This document shows positions 1 to 7,751 of a DNA stretch of 8,958 bases, in pieces. Origin of the DNA: DAOMOP01 sp035444405 (GTDB lineage Bacteria > Pseudomonadota > Gammaproteobacteria > Burkholderiales > Rhodocyclaceae). Positions within the stretch are counted from its first letter, which is position 1. The number at the start of each line of letters is the position of its first letter. Position numbers and translations under genes: made by a program. A model generated the notes under the pieces. It was given only the letters and a program-made list of their open reading frames with translations. It was not told the origin of the DNA and made no database searches. The stretch spans positions 1 to 8,958 of the forward strand of contig DAOMOP010000169.1 of the NCBI GenBank assembly GCA_035444405.1. The letters are read 5' to 3'.

Positions 1-1
1 G

Positions 2-3000
2 GGACGGCTGGGACTTCAGCTGGCCGAGCGCCGTCCGCCGGGGCGCGGGCGTCACAAGAGTCTGTCGCTGTTCAACAGCTACGTGCGCCACTACAAGGAG
101 CCGCTGCGGCAGTGCCTCGAACCGCTGCACCAGGCCCACCAGATGGCGCTCGACTGCGGCGACATGGAGTACGCCGCCTATGGTCTCGCGGCCCACATCC
201 AGTATGCGTTTCCGCTCGCCGGCGACCTCGCCGTGCTGCAGCCGCAACTGGAGAAGCAGGTCGCGCAGCTCGCGCAGATGGGGCAGAGGCAGTCGCTGCA
301 GTACTCGATCATGACGCTGCAGACGATCGCCAATCTGCGCGGCCAGTGCCGCGACCCGCTGCGCCTGGACGGCGAGTTCTACGAGGAGGACGCGAAGCTC
401 GCCGAGCATCGGTGCGAGAACCATCGTACCGCGATCTGTCTGCACCACTTCTACAAGGCGCTGCTCGCGTTCATCTTCGGCGACTACGCGCGGGCCGCAG
501 GCGAATCCTCGCAGGGGATCGCGTATCTGCCCTACGTCGCCGGCACCTTCACGGTTGCGTGGTTTCACGGCCTCGATGCGCTGTGCACGCTCGCGACGCT
601 CGGCACCCGCGGCATCGTGCGGCGACGCCTGGACCTGCTGCGCGTGCGTCGCACGCTGCGCAGGATGCGCCACTGGGCGCACCATTGCCCGGCCAACCAC
701 GAGCATCGGCTGCTGCTGCTCAGGGCGGAGTGGCTGCGCGTACGCGGGCGCCGCGACCGCGCAATGGATTTGTACGACCGCGCGATCGCCGGCGCCGACC
801 GCAACGGCTTCGTCGTCGAGGCCGCGATCGCCTGCGAGCTCGCCGCGCGCTTCTATCTCGAATGGGACAAGCCTGGCATCGCGCGATCGTTCGTGGCCGA
901 GACGTGGCGCCGCTATCAGCGCTGGGGAGCGACCGAAAAACTCACGCACTTGAGCCGCAGCTACGAGCTCGGTCTGGACGGCGCGCCGGATCTGCTGCCC
1001 CCGGCGGGCCCGCAGGCGGGCAGCGTGCTCGAGGACACGCTGCTCAGCAACCACGCTTTCGACATCGCGTCCGTGATCAAGGCCTCGCAGACGATCTCGG
1101 ACGAGATCGTTCTCGAGCGCCTGCTCGACCGGCTGATGCATCTGGCCCTCGCCAATGCCGGCGCGCAACGCGGCATGATGATCATGCGCCGCCACGAGCA
1201 GCTGTTCATCGAGGCCGAGGCCGGACTCGAGCAGCCGCCCCGGCTCTTTCCGTCGCTGCCGCTGGAGAAAGGCGGCGACGAGCTGCCGGTGAGCATCGTC
1301 AATTACGTGGCACGCACACGCGAGCCGGTCGTGCTTGGCGACGCCACCGGGCAGCAGATGTTCGCTCAGGACGGCTACATCCGTGCGAAGCGCCCGCGCT
1401 CGCTGTTGTGCATCCCGATCCTCTACCACGGCGAGCTGACCGCGCTGCTCTACCTCGAGCATTTCGAGAGCCGCGACGTCTTCGACCGTCACCGCCTCAA
1501 GACGCTGCAGATCCTCGCCGCGCAGGCGGCCATCTCGATCGAGAATGCGAAGCTCTATCTGAGCCTGCAGCAGTCCGAACGCGAGTACCGCTCGCTGTTC
1601 GAGAACGCCGTCGAGGGCATCTTCCGCGTCAACGCCACCGGACGCTTCATCTCGGCCAATCCGGCGCTGGTGCGCATGCTCGGGTACAACGACTCGGAAG
1701 CGTTTCTGAACTCGGTCACCGACGTGACCAGCCAGTGCTTCATCGACCACGACGACCTGCGCCGCTTCCTCGGCAAGCTCAACATGAACGCGCGCGTGCT
1801 CAACTTCGAGACGCGCTGGCATCGCCTCGGCGGCGAACCGATCTTCGTGTCGATCTCGGCACGCCGGGTCCTGGATCATGACGGCAAGCTGCTCTACTAC
1901 GAAGGTTCGCTGACCGACATCAGCGAACGCAAGGCCAAGGAGCACGCCGAGCTCGCACGCGAAAAGGCCGAGGCGGCCAGCGAGGCGAAAAGCCAGTTCC
2001 TCGCGACGATGAGCCACGAAATCCGCACGCCGATGAACGGCATCCTCGGCATGGCGCAGCTTCTGATGCGCTCACCGCTCAGCGACGAACAGCGCGAGCG
2101 GGTCAGGGCCATCCACGATTCGGGGCGCACGCTGCTGTCGATCCTCAACGACGTGCTCGACTTCACCAAGATCGAAGCCGGACAGATGCAGCTCGAACAG
2201 CACAGCTTCTCGCCGCCCGGTGTGATCGAGACCTTGCGTCCGATGCTCGCATCGATGGCCGACGAGAAGGGCCTGGATCTGATCGTCCGCAGCGACCCGG
2301 GGCTGCCCGCCGCGGTACTCGGCGACCGCCGCGCGCTGAACCAGGTGCTGCTGAATCTGGCGACCAATGCGCTGAAGTTCACCGAGGAAGGTTATGTCGC
2401 GCTGCGCACCCGCCTGATCGAACTGCGCGACGGCAGCGCGCAGCTGCGCTTCGAGGTCGAAGACAGCGGCATCGGCATCGCCGCCGATGCGCAATCGCGC
2501 ATCTTCGAGCACTTCTGCCAGGCCGACAGCTCGATCACCCGCCGCTTCGGCGGTACCGGCCTGGGCCTGTCGATCTGCCGCCGACTCGTCGAACTGCAGG
2601 GCGGACGTATCGGGTTCACGAGCACGCCGGGGCGCGGCAGCCTGTTCTGGTTCGAGCTCGCCTATGCGATCGATGCCGCAGCGCCCGCCCCGCCGGCATC
2701 ATCCTCCGCACCGCGACCGATCACCACCCAGCAGGCGCTCGACATCCTGCTGGTCGAGGACACCGCAATCAATCAACAGGTCACCCAGGGCCTGCTCGAG
2801 GCCGACGGCCACACGGTCGCCATCGCCGACGACGGCTACACCGCCTTGTCCATGCACAGCGACCACGACTACGACCTGGTGCTGATGGACATCCATCTTC
2901 CGGGCATGGACGGTGTCGAGACCAGCCGGCGCATGCGCAGCCATCCCGATCCGCGCAAGGCCACGGTGCGCATCATCGCGCTGACGGCCTCGGTGACCAC

Positions 3001-3511
3001 ACACGAGATCGAAAGCTACCTGGCCGCCGGCATCGATGCCGTGGTGGGCAAGCCGATCCAGTTCGCCGAACTCCAGCAGCTGCTCGTCGCCCCGGGTGCG
3101 CAGACCGCCACCCCATCGGCCCGCCCGGTCGCCGACGATCGACTGCTCGACGCGACCCTGCTCGACCAGCATCGGCACCTGCTCGGCGAACAGCGCTTCG
3201 GCACCCTGATCGGCGCAGTGCCGCAACAATGCAAGGACTTGCTGAAGGAGCTGGCCAGCTGTGACGACCTGTGCACGAGGGGCGAGCTCCTGCACAAGCT
3301 GTCGGGCACGTGCGCCAATTTCGGGCTCAGTGCGGCCGCGCGGCTGTGCCGCGAGCTCGAGGACTCGCGCAACGGGAGCGGGCCCGACAGCCGTCTCGAG
3401 GCGCTCCATCGTCTGGTCGCGGAGAGCCTCGACGCCCTCGCCTCACGCTACCCAGACCGCGCAACGAGCAATACACGCGGAACTGCACTGGACACCGTCT
3501 CGCAGGCCTGA
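2..3511 (+). CDS. Hybrid sensor histidine kinase (TPR-like/GAF/PAS/HisKA/HATPase/REC/HPt), 5' truncated
   Basis: Only the last 1169 codons are in the window. The frame is open from base 2, and a GTG at 83 is internal: the codons before it (…RHKSLSLFNSY) continue the same helical-repeat region, so it is not the start. Numbering from base 2, about residues 1-350 are alpha-helical repeats of the kind that follow an AAA/NACHT-like ATPase in very large multi-sensor kinases. They are followed by GAF (about 360-515), PAS (about 525-645), HisKA with phospho-acceptor His672 in SHEIRTPMNG, HATPase with N-box Asn789, G1 DSGIGIA at 821 and G2 GGTGLGLSI, a receiver domain (LLVEDT, acceptor Asp963 in LMDIHLPGMDG, Thr of ALTAS, Lys1017) and an HPt domain with His1098 in LHKLSGTCANFG. 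All catalytic residues are present, so a full His-Asp-His phosphorelay is predicted. No transmembrane segment is visible, which suggests cytoplasmic sensing, probably of small ligands or redox state. The HPt motif has Ser where Lys is common (HxLSG for HxLKG). No partner response regulator lies in the window. Confidence 0.95.
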   Translation, partial: GRLGLQLAERRPPGRGRHKSLSLFNSYVRHYKEPLRQCLEPLHQAHQMALDCGDMEYAAYGLAAHIQYAFPLAGDLAVLQPQLEKQVAQLAQMGQRQSLQYSIMTLQTIANLRGQCRDPLRLDGEFYEEDAKLAEHRCENHRTAICLHHFYKALLAFIFGDYARAAGESSQGIAYLPYVAGTFTVAWFHGLDALCTLATLGTRGIVRRRLDLLRVRRTLRRMRHWAHHCPANHEHRLLLLRAEWLRVRGRRDRAMDLYDRAIAGADRNGFVVEAAIACELAARFYLEWDKPGIARSFVAETWRRYQRWGATEKLTHLSRSYELGLDGAPDLLPPAGPQAGSVLEDTLLSNHAFDIASVIKASQTISDEIVLERLLDRLMHLALANAGAQRGMMIMRRHEQLFIEAEAGLEQPPRLFPSLPLEKGGDELPVSIVNYVARTREPVVLGDATGQQMFAQDGYIRAKRPRSLLCIPILYHGELTALLYLEHFESRDVFDRHRLKTLQILAAQAAISIENAKLYLSLQQSEREYRSLFENAVEGIFRVNATGRFISANPALVRMLGYNDSEAFLNSVTDVTSQCFIDHDDLRRFLGKLNMNARVLNFETRWHRLGGEPIFVSISARRVLDHDGKLLYYEGSLTDISERKAKEHAELAREKAEAASEAKSQFLATMSHEIRTPMNGILGMAQLLMRSPLSDEQRERVRAIHDSGRTLLSILNDVLDFTKIEAGQMQLEQHSFSPPGVIETLRPMLASMADEKGLDLIVRSDPGLPAAVLGDRRALNQVLLNLATNALKFTEEGYVALRTRLIELRDGSAQLRFEVEDSGIGIAADAQSRIFEHFCQADSSITRRFGGTGLGLSICRRLVELQGGRIGFTSTPGRGSLFWFELAYAIDAAAPAPPASSSAPRPITTQQALDILLVEDTAINQQVTQGLLEADGHTVAIADDGYTALSMHSDHDYDLVLMDIHLPGMDGVETSRRMRSHPDPRKATVRIIALTASVTTHEIESYLAAGIDAVVGKPIQFAELQQLLVAPGAQTATPSARPVADDRLLDATLLDQHRHLLGEQRFGTLIGAVPQQCKDLLKELASCDDLCTRGELLHKLSGTCANFGLSAAARLCRELEDSRNGSGPDSRLEALHRLVAESLDALASRYPDRATSNTRGTALDTVSQA

Positions 3512-3597
3512 ACTCACCGTGAAGAAGCCGGTACGCGCCGTTGCCCTCGCTTCCGAACGCATGTCCGAGGCCTCGCCTGTATCATCCCAAAGGCATC

Positions 3598-3626
3598 GCT
3601 GCGCACGTAACGAGCTGTAGCGCAGC
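3598..3626. repeat. Inverted repeat, possible activator site upstream of porin
   Basis: The arms GCTGCGC (3598-3604) and GCGCAGC (3620-3626) are perfect 7-bp complements separated by 15 nt. The repeat sits about 20 bp upstream of the sigma-54-like element. It could be an operator or activator-binding site, or a weak hairpin ending the kinase transcript. There is no T-run after it, so a classical terminator is unlikely. Chance occurrence in GC-rich DNA cannot be excluded. Confidence 0.25.
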
Positions 3627-3646
3627 CATTACAACTCCGCACAAAA

Positions 3647-3662
3647 CGGCACATTTAACGCA
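3647..3662 (+). promoter_or_regulatory. Candidate sigma-54 (-24/-12) promoter for the porin
   Basis: The sequence CGGCACATTTAACGCA places the invariant GG (3648-3649) and GC (3660-3661) dinucleotides exactly 12 bp apart, as sigma-54 promoters require. The -24 half is a good match to TGGCAC (5 of 6), whereas the -12 half has only GCA of TTGCA. It lies about 97 bp upstream of the porin ATG. No good sigma-70 -35/-10 pair with normal spacing was found nearby. The element is short and the -12 half imperfect, so this is a weak call. Confidence 0.25.
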
Positions 3663-3744
3663 AAGACGGTTTACACGCGCCCACTACGCTTGGCGTCATG
3701 ACCACACCATGGGGCGGTCCGGTACTCGCCGCACGCCCCGCACT

Positions 3745-3749
3745 GAGGA
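3745..3749 (+). promoter_or_regulatory. Ribosome-binding site of the porin
   Basis: GAGGA lies 9 nt upstream of the ATG at 3759 and supports that start, from which a textbook signal peptide is read. Confidence 0.7.
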
Positions 3750-3758
3750 CTGACGCCG

Positions 3759-5105
3759 ATGAAAATCAAGAAACTGGCCCGCACATCCGCTCTTACTGTC
3801 ACCACCCTGGCCGCGGCCCTGCTGGCGGCGCCGGCCGACGCGATCGAGTTGTACAACCAGGACGGAAACGAACTGCACTTCGACGGCCTGGCGATCTTCG
3901 GCGCGTTCCATAGCCGCCGCAACTACGACACCTTTGGTATCGGTCAGACCAAAGGCAGCTCTTCCTGGCGTGAAGGCTTTACCAACTACGGTCTGACCGG
4001 CACCAGGATGGTCGGCAGCGGCGCCGCGATACACGGGCGAATCAGCCTGCTGACGTCCGGCACCTGGGGAGACGGCGATCCGGCCGGGCTGACCACCGGC
4101 AGCGAGCGGCGCACCAAGGTCGAGGACGCCTACCTCGGCTGGCGCTCGGGCAACCTCTTCCCCGCCCTCGGCGAGGACGGCGTCGATTTCTCGTTCGGGC
4201 GCCAGAATTTCGTGATCGGCGACGGTTTCCTGATCAATGGCGATGCACTGAACCTCGGCCGCGGCATCGACCGGGAGTTCAGTCGCGGCGGCGCCTACTG
4301 GCTGGCCGCCCGCAAGGCCTTCGACCAGACCGCCGTGCTGCGGCTGGGCGGCGGCGAGGGCCTGCGTTCGGACATCTTCTGGCTGAAATCGGACAACAAA
4401 GTCCAGGCCGACACGGAACTGGCCGGCGTCAATGTCGAGTACGTGACCGAGGAGGGCACGTTCGCCGCGATGTATATCAAGGGGCTCGACGTCGACCAGG
4501 AGCTCGCGCAGATCTTCGGGCGCACCAACCGCGACGGACAGAAGACCTGGAGCCTTCGCTTTCAGGGCAACGCGGGGGTCGAAAACCTGTTCCTGTCGGC
4601 GGAGTACGTACACCAGGATCAGGGCGACTCGAGCATGCGCGACGCCGACGCCTGGTATCTCGAAGGCGGCTGGACCTTTGCCGACGCGCCGTGGAGCCCC
4701 GGTGTCGCCTACCGCTATACGCGCTACGACCGCGATTTCGATCCGCTCTTCTTCGGTTTCAATCGCGGCTACGGCACCTGGTTCCAGGGTGAAGTGGCCG
4801 GAAACTTCGCGGGCCCGTTCGGCAGCGATGCCAAGATCCACCACCTGCGTCTCAATGCCAACCCGCTCGAGAACCTCACGGTCGGCGTGAACTACTTCCA
4901 CTTCCCGAGTGCGCGCGTGTTCGGCCAGGACGCGGCGGCGCGCGAACTCGACATCTACGCGGAATGGGCCGTGCACGACCACCTGATCATCAGCCCGCTG
5001 GTCGGCTTCTACAAGCCGCGGAAGAGCGCCGCCGAAGGGGGCACGCAGATCGGCAGTGACAAGACCAACACTTATGCACACCTGCTGTTCATCGTACCGT
5101 TCTGA
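3759..5105 (+). CDS. Outer-membrane porin-like beta-barrel protein
   Basis: This 448-residue protein starts with a classical Sec signal peptide: a basic MKIKK start, a hydrophobic Ala/Leu core and an ADA cleavage motif, giving a mature N-terminus at about residue 29 (IELYNQDGNE). The mature part is rich in alternating hydrophobic/polar strands, aromatic residues and Gly, with acidic loops. It ends in Phe after HLLFIVP, the C-terminal aromatic signature recognised by the BAM complex. A trimeric or monomeric porin for small solutes is likely. Some features (an early FDGLAIFGAF strand, FGRQNFVIGDG, and a YLEGGWTF strand) recall alginate-export or OprD/DUF-type substrate-specific channels more than general trimeric porins, but I cannot fix the subfamily. 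It is probably an uptake channel for the substrate of the neighbouring genes. It is separated by 247 bp from the kinase and 166 bp from the dehydrogenase, so it probably has its own promoter. Confidence 0.85.
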   Translation: MKIKKLARTSALTVTTLAAALLAAPADAIELYNQDGNELHFDGLAIFGAFHSRRNYDTFGIGQTKGSSSWREGFTNYGLTGTRMVGSGAAIHGRISLLTSGTWGDGDPAGLTTGSERRTKVEDAYLGWRSGNLFPALGEDGVDFSFGRQNFVIGDGFLINGDALNLGRGIDREFSRGGAYWLAARKAFDQTAVLRLGGGEGLRSDIFWLKSDNKVQADTELAGVNVEYVTEEGTFAAMYIKGLDVDQELAQIFGRTNRDGQKTWSLRFQGNAGVENLFLSAEYVHQDQGDSSMRDADAWYLEGGWTFADAPWSPGVAYRYTRYDRDFDPLFFGFNRGYGTWFQGEVAGNFAGPFGSDAKIHHLRLNANPLENLTVGVNYFHFPSARVFGQDAAARELDIYAEWAVHDHLIISPLVGFYKPRKSAAEGGTQIGSDKTNTYAHLLFIVPF

Positions 5106-5162
5106 TCACGGCCGGCCGCTGCGGCGGCAGGTCTGCATGCACTGCTGACCTCTCCCCTCTAC

Positions 5163-5191
5163 CGGTCCGGCTCGCCTCGCGAGCCGGATCG
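5163..5191. terminator. Strong hairpin after the porin, possible terminator or mRNA stabiliser
   Basis: The arms CCGGCTCGC (5167-5175) and GCGAGCCGG (5179-5187) are perfect complements around a 3-nt loop. The stem extends outward to 5163/5191 with T-A, one G-T wobble, G-C and C-G, for 13 pairs in all. It starts 57 nt after the porin stop codon. There is no T-tract on either side, so it may be a U-less terminator, a 3'-end protecting structure for the porin mRNA, or a barrier separating porin and dehydrogenase expression. Confidence 0.5.
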
Positions 5192-5257
5192 ACAAGCGCG
5201 CGCACCGGCGTTGCGCAGGCACCGCCTGTCGCCAAACCGTGCATTCACCCCAATTCT

Positions 5258-5262
5258 AAGGA
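5258..5262 (+). promoter_or_regulatory. Ribosome-binding site of the aldehyde dehydrogenase
   Basis: AAGGA lies 9 nt before the ATG at 5272 and fixes that start. Confidence 0.75.
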
Positions 5263-5271
5263 TCGATAGAA

Positions 5272-6693
5272 ATGAGCAGAAAGTTCTCGCTGATCATCGA
5301 CGGCCAGGCCGTCGCCGGCGACCGTGGCGCGTTTCCGGTGATCAATCCGGCCACCGAGGACGTCTTTGCCGAATGTCCGAGCGCCTCGATCGAGCAACTG
5401 AACACGGCTGTCAGCGCGGCCGAGCGAGCATTCCAGACGTGGCAGTTCACTTCCCACGATGAGCGCAAGGCAATGCTCGATGCGATCGCCGACCGCATCG
5501 AGCAGAACGCCCCCGAACTCGCCGAGCTGGTGGTCAAGGAGCAGGGCAAGCCGCTCGCGCTCGCGCAAATGGAAGTCGGCGGCGCGGTGATCTGGACGCG
5601 CGCTGCCGCCGGACTCGAGCTACCGGTCGAAGTCATCGAGGACTCGCCGGCCAAACGCATCGAACTGCACCGCAAGCCCCTCGGCGTGGTCGGGTCCATC
5701 ACGCCGTGGAACTGGCCGCTGATGATCGCCGTGTGGCACATCATGCCGGCCTTGCGCGCCGGCAACACGGTCGTCGTCAAGCCGTCGTCGTTCACGCCTT
5801 TCAACACCATCCGGCTCGTCGAGCTGATCAACGAAGTCGTGCCCCACGGCGTCGTCAATATCGTCACCGGCGGCGGCGGCCTGGGCCGCGAGATGTCGCG
5901 CCACCCGAACATCCGCAAGATCGTGTTCACCGGCTCCACGCCGACCGGACAGGACATCATGCGCAACGCCGCCGACAACCTGAAGCGGCTGACGCTCGAG
6001 CTCGGAGGCAACGATGCCGGCATCGTGCTGCCGGACGTGGACGTCGATCAGGTTGCCGAAGCGATCTTCCAGACCGCGTTCCTGAACATGGGCCAGACCT
6101 GCGCCGCACTGAAGCGCCTGTACGTGCATGACTCGATTCACGACGCACTGTGCGAGCGCCTCGCGGCGATTGCCGAAGCGCAGAAAATCGGCGACGGTCT
6201 CGCTCCGGGCGTGACTTTCGGTCCGGTGCAGAACCGCGACCAGTTCCAGCTCGTCTGCGAGCTCGTCGAAGACGCCCGTGCCAACGGCGGGCGCGTGCTC
6301 GCCGGCGGTGAGCCGATTGCGGGCAAAGGCTACTTCTATCCGCCCACCATCGTTTCGGGTATCAGCGACGGCGTGCGTCTGGTCGACGAAGAGCAGTTCG
6401 GCCCGGTCCTGCCGATCATCCGCTACTCCGAAGTGGATGATGCGATCGCACGCGCCAACGCGAGCGAAAACGGCCTCGGCGGTTCGGTGTGGTCGAGCGA
6501 CATCGAGCGCGCCCGCCAGGTCGCGGCACGTCTCGAGTGCGGCACGGTGTGGATCAACGGTCACGCCGAGGTCCTGCCGCATTGCCCGTTCGGTGGCTGC
6601 AAGATGTCCGGATTCGGCGTCGAGTTCGGCCAGGAGGGCCTGCTCGAATACACTGCCCCGCAACTGCTCAACATCAATCTTCCGCAGGGCTGA
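5272..6693 (+). CDS. NAD(P)-dependent aldehyde dehydrogenase
   Basis: At 473 residues this is a full-length member of the aldehyde dehydrogenase superfamily, which oxidises aldehydes to carboxylic acids with NAD(P)+. All hallmark residues are visible: Asn147 in TPWNWP (oxyanion hole), Lys170 in VVVKPSS (cofactor binding), the FTGSTPTG nucleotide loop, general-base Glu243 in LELGGND, nucleophile Cys277 in MGQTCAALKR and Glu374 in EEQFGPVLP. The GGNDAGIVLPDVDVD and CAALKRLYVHDSI stretches resemble the subgroup often annotated as AldA-like ALDHs of unclear substrate rather than succinate-semialdehyde or betaine aldehyde enzymes. There is no signal peptide, so it is cytoplasmic. The start is supported by an AAGGA site. 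It is followed within 7 nt by a long stem-loop, then by the U32 pair on the same strand. It may handle an aldehyde produced from the compound taken up by the porin, but the substrate cannot be read from the sequence. Confidence 0.96.
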   Translation: MSRKFSLIIDGQAVAGDRGAFPVINPATEDVFAECPSASIEQLNTAVSAAERAFQTWQFTSHDERKAMLDAIADRIEQNAPELAELVVKEQGKPLALAQMEVGGAVIWTRAAAGLELPVEVIEDSPAKRIELHRKPLGVVGSITPWNWPLMIAVWHIMPALRAGNTVVVKPSSFTPFNTIRLVELINEVVPHGVVNIVTGGGGLGREMSRHPNIRKIVFTGSTPTGQDIMRNAADNLKRLTLELGGNDAGIVLPDVDVDQVAEAIFQTAFLNMGQTCAALKRLYVHDSIHDALCERLAAIAEAQKIGDGLAPGVTFGPVQNRDQFQLVCELVEDARANGGRVLAGGEPIAGKGYFYPPTIVSGISDGVRLVDEEQFGPVLPIIRYSEVDDAIARANASENGLGGSVWSSDIERARQVAARLECGTVWINGHAEVLPHCPFGGCKMSGFGVEFGQEGLLEYTAPQLLNINLPQG

Positions 6694-6881
6694 TGCCGCA
6701 TGCGCCACGGCCCGAGCGCTCTGCCCAGAGCCTCGGGCGGTGGTGCAGCACGACCCCGGGTGCACACGCACGATGGGCTGCGCCGCGGTACTGGCGTACG
6801 ATCACGACTACGCTGGATGAATCGCATGAATTTTCGGCACCTCGCTTCCCTTCATCGCTCCAACACAGCGGCCGATCCGCA
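6694..6881. other. Intergenic region between dehydrogenase and UbiV-like gene
   Basis: This 188-bp stretch is dominated in its first quarter by a long stem-loop (6701-6747). The remainder contains a GTAC-TGGC-GTAC inverted repeat (near 6788-6799) and an A/T-richer patch near 6828-6835, which may be part of a promoter for the U32 pair. No clear -35/-10, FNR or sigma-54 element could be identified. The frame of the next gene is open across the whole gap, but its translation there has no family-like character. Confidence 0.5.
6701..6747 (+). terminator. Long stem-loop after the dehydrogenase gene
   Basis: The left arm 6701-6722 and right arm 6727-6747 pair almost completely. The inner stem GCTCT/AGAGC (6718-6722 with 6727-6731) closes a 4-nt loop. 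A single bulged C (6717) follows, then CCCGAG/CTCGGG and further pairs out to T6701-A6747, with one G-G mismatch (6709/6739) and one G-T wobble (6704/6744). That is about 20 pairs in 47 nt, beginning 7 nt after the stop codon. No T-run follows, so it may be a U-less terminator, an attenuator or processing site, or a stabiliser of the dehydrogenase mRNA that sets its level relative to the downstream genes. Confidence 0.65.
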
Positions 6882-7751
6882 ATGACACCCCCGGAACTCG
6901 CCGTATCGATCGTCACGCCCGCAGCGCTGGGCTGGTTACGCAACTCTCCTGCCACACGTGCCACCAGATGGGAGGCCCTCGTCCAGGACGCGTCGATCGC
7001 CCGTTGGCTGGCGACATTCGAACCTACACATCTTTATTTCGGCAGCGAGTTCTGCGAGCATCTGCTGCCCTCCCCGAGCGTACTTGCCAGTGTCCTCGAT
7101 CTTGCAGATGAGCACGCATTGCGGTTCGTACTGCTGACCCCGATCGCGTCGCCTCAGGTCCTTCGCAATCTGGCCGCCCTTCTTCCGCAACTGCCGCCGT
7201 CCGCCCAGATCGTCGTCAATGACTGGGGTGTTGCCCAGTTCGTCGCCGAGCAGGCGCCGCAACTGACGCGCCTGGCGGGCCGCATACTGTGCCGCATGAT
7301 CAAGGATCCACGCCTCGGCAGCGCCGATTGGGCGCATCAATGTTCGCATGCTCTGGATTCGCCCCACCTGCGCACCATCCTTGATCGGCTCGGCTTGCAC
7401 CACATCGAACTCGACGTTCCGTTGTTTGCACAACCCGGCGATTTTTCGCGGCTGCCGATGCGCAAGAGCGTGCATCTGCCATACGCCTTCGTCGCCAAGG
7501 GTCGCATGTGCCGGCCGGGATCGCTGTCGATCACCGGCCCCGAGCGTTTCGCGGTCGGACGCAAGTGCCACAAGGAATGCCTGAGCTTCAGCGCGACGAC
7601 CGTCCGCCCGCGAGCTTCCGATCAGTGGGACACGATCCACGCGGGCAACACTATCTTCAGCCGCCATTCGCCCAGCATGGTCGACGCGGTCATCGACGCC
7701 ACCGCCGCAGGCGCCGTGCAGCGCCTGGTCGTTCCCGGAGAGATGTTTTGA
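6882..7751 (+). CDS. Peptidase-U32-fold protein, UbiV-like, predicted [4Fe-4S]
   Basis: This 289-residue protein has the length of UbiV (about 290). It shows the U32 TIM-barrel pattern and UbiV-type landmarks: HLYFGSEFC with Cys58, comparable with the YLGEAVC of E. coli UbiV, and a late cluster RMC(210)-x18-C(229)-x3-C(233), comparable with the C-x16-C-x3-C of UbiV. These four cysteines would bind a [4Fe-4S] cluster. UbiV acts with UbiU in O2-independent hydroxylation during anaerobic ubiquinone synthesis; U32 proteins are RNA- or quinone-modifying factors rather than true peptidases in the characterised bacterial cases. Sequence outside the landmarks is quite divergent, so it may be a paralogue with a different substrate. 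The ATG at 6882 was chosen because it gives family length and because upstream in-frame codons encode nothing family-like. The SD site is weak there. An in-frame ATG at 6693 overlapping the dehydrogenase stop is the alternative. It overlaps the next gene by 4 nt. Confidence 0.8.
   Translation: MTPPELAVSIVTPAALGWLRNSPATRATRWEALVQDASIARWLATFEPTHLYFGSEFCEHLLPSPSVLASVLDLADEHALRFVLLTPIASPQVLRNLAALLPQLPPSAQIVVNDWGVAQFVAEQAPQLTRLAGRILCRMIKDPRLGSADWAHQCSHALDSPHLRTILDRLGLHHIELDVPLFAQPGDFSRLPMRKSVHLPYAFVAKGRMCRPGSLSITGPERFAVGRKCHKECLSFSATTVRPRASDQWDTIHAGNTIFSRHSPSMVDAVIDATAAGAVQRLVVPGEMF
7737..7742 (+). promoter_or_regulatory. Ribosome-binding site deciding a TTG start
   Basis: GGAGAG, inside the last codons of the UbiV-like gene, lies 5 nt before a TTG (7748-7750). 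This fixes the start of the UbiU-like gene at that TTG, which overlaps the preceding stop as TTGA. Confidence 0.75.

Larger units (their letters stand above)
3512..3758. other. Intergenic region between sensor kinase and porin
   Basis: This 247-bp stretch has no convincing gene; short open frames here lack codon bias and ribosome-binding sites. It becomes noticeably more A-rich around 3628-3675 than the surrounding coding DNA, as expected for a promoter region. It holds a perfect 7-bp inverted repeat and a sigma-54-like element, listed separately. I see no clear T-tract terminator after the kinase. Confidence 0.6.

Noticed and set aside
83..85. GTG at 83 as the start of the sensor kinase
   Set aside because: The frame is open to the left edge, and the codons before it fit the helical-repeat region of this kinase type, so the gene begins outside the window.
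3670..3700. Sigma-70 promoter with TTTACA as -35 before the porin
   Set aside because: No acceptable -10 hexamer occurs 16-18 bp downstream; the nearest TACGCT is only 9 bp away.
3541..3753. Short 70-codon open frame in the gap before the porin
   Set aside because: It has no ribosome-binding site and no coding bias, and its translation lacks any domain; it overlaps the likely promoter region.
3696..5081. A 461-codon open frame on the - strand opposite the porin
   Set aside because: It lies entirely antisense to a gene with a clear signal peptide and porin C-terminus. Long antisense open frames are expected in GC-rich coding DNA, and its translation is low-complexity Val/Ala/Arg-rich with no domain.
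5620..6771. Long - strand open frame opposite the aldehyde dehydrogenase
   Set aside because: It is antisense to a full set of ALDH catalytic motifs; its composition is typical of a mirror frame and no family motif is visible.
6693..6881. Alternative start of the UbiV-like gene at the ATG overlapping the dehydrogenase stop (TGATG)
   Set aside because: It would add 63 residues rich in Arg, Pro and Ser with no U32 character and would run through the long stem-loop. The ATG at 6882 gives the usual family length. It is not fully excluded because the SD at 6882 is weak.
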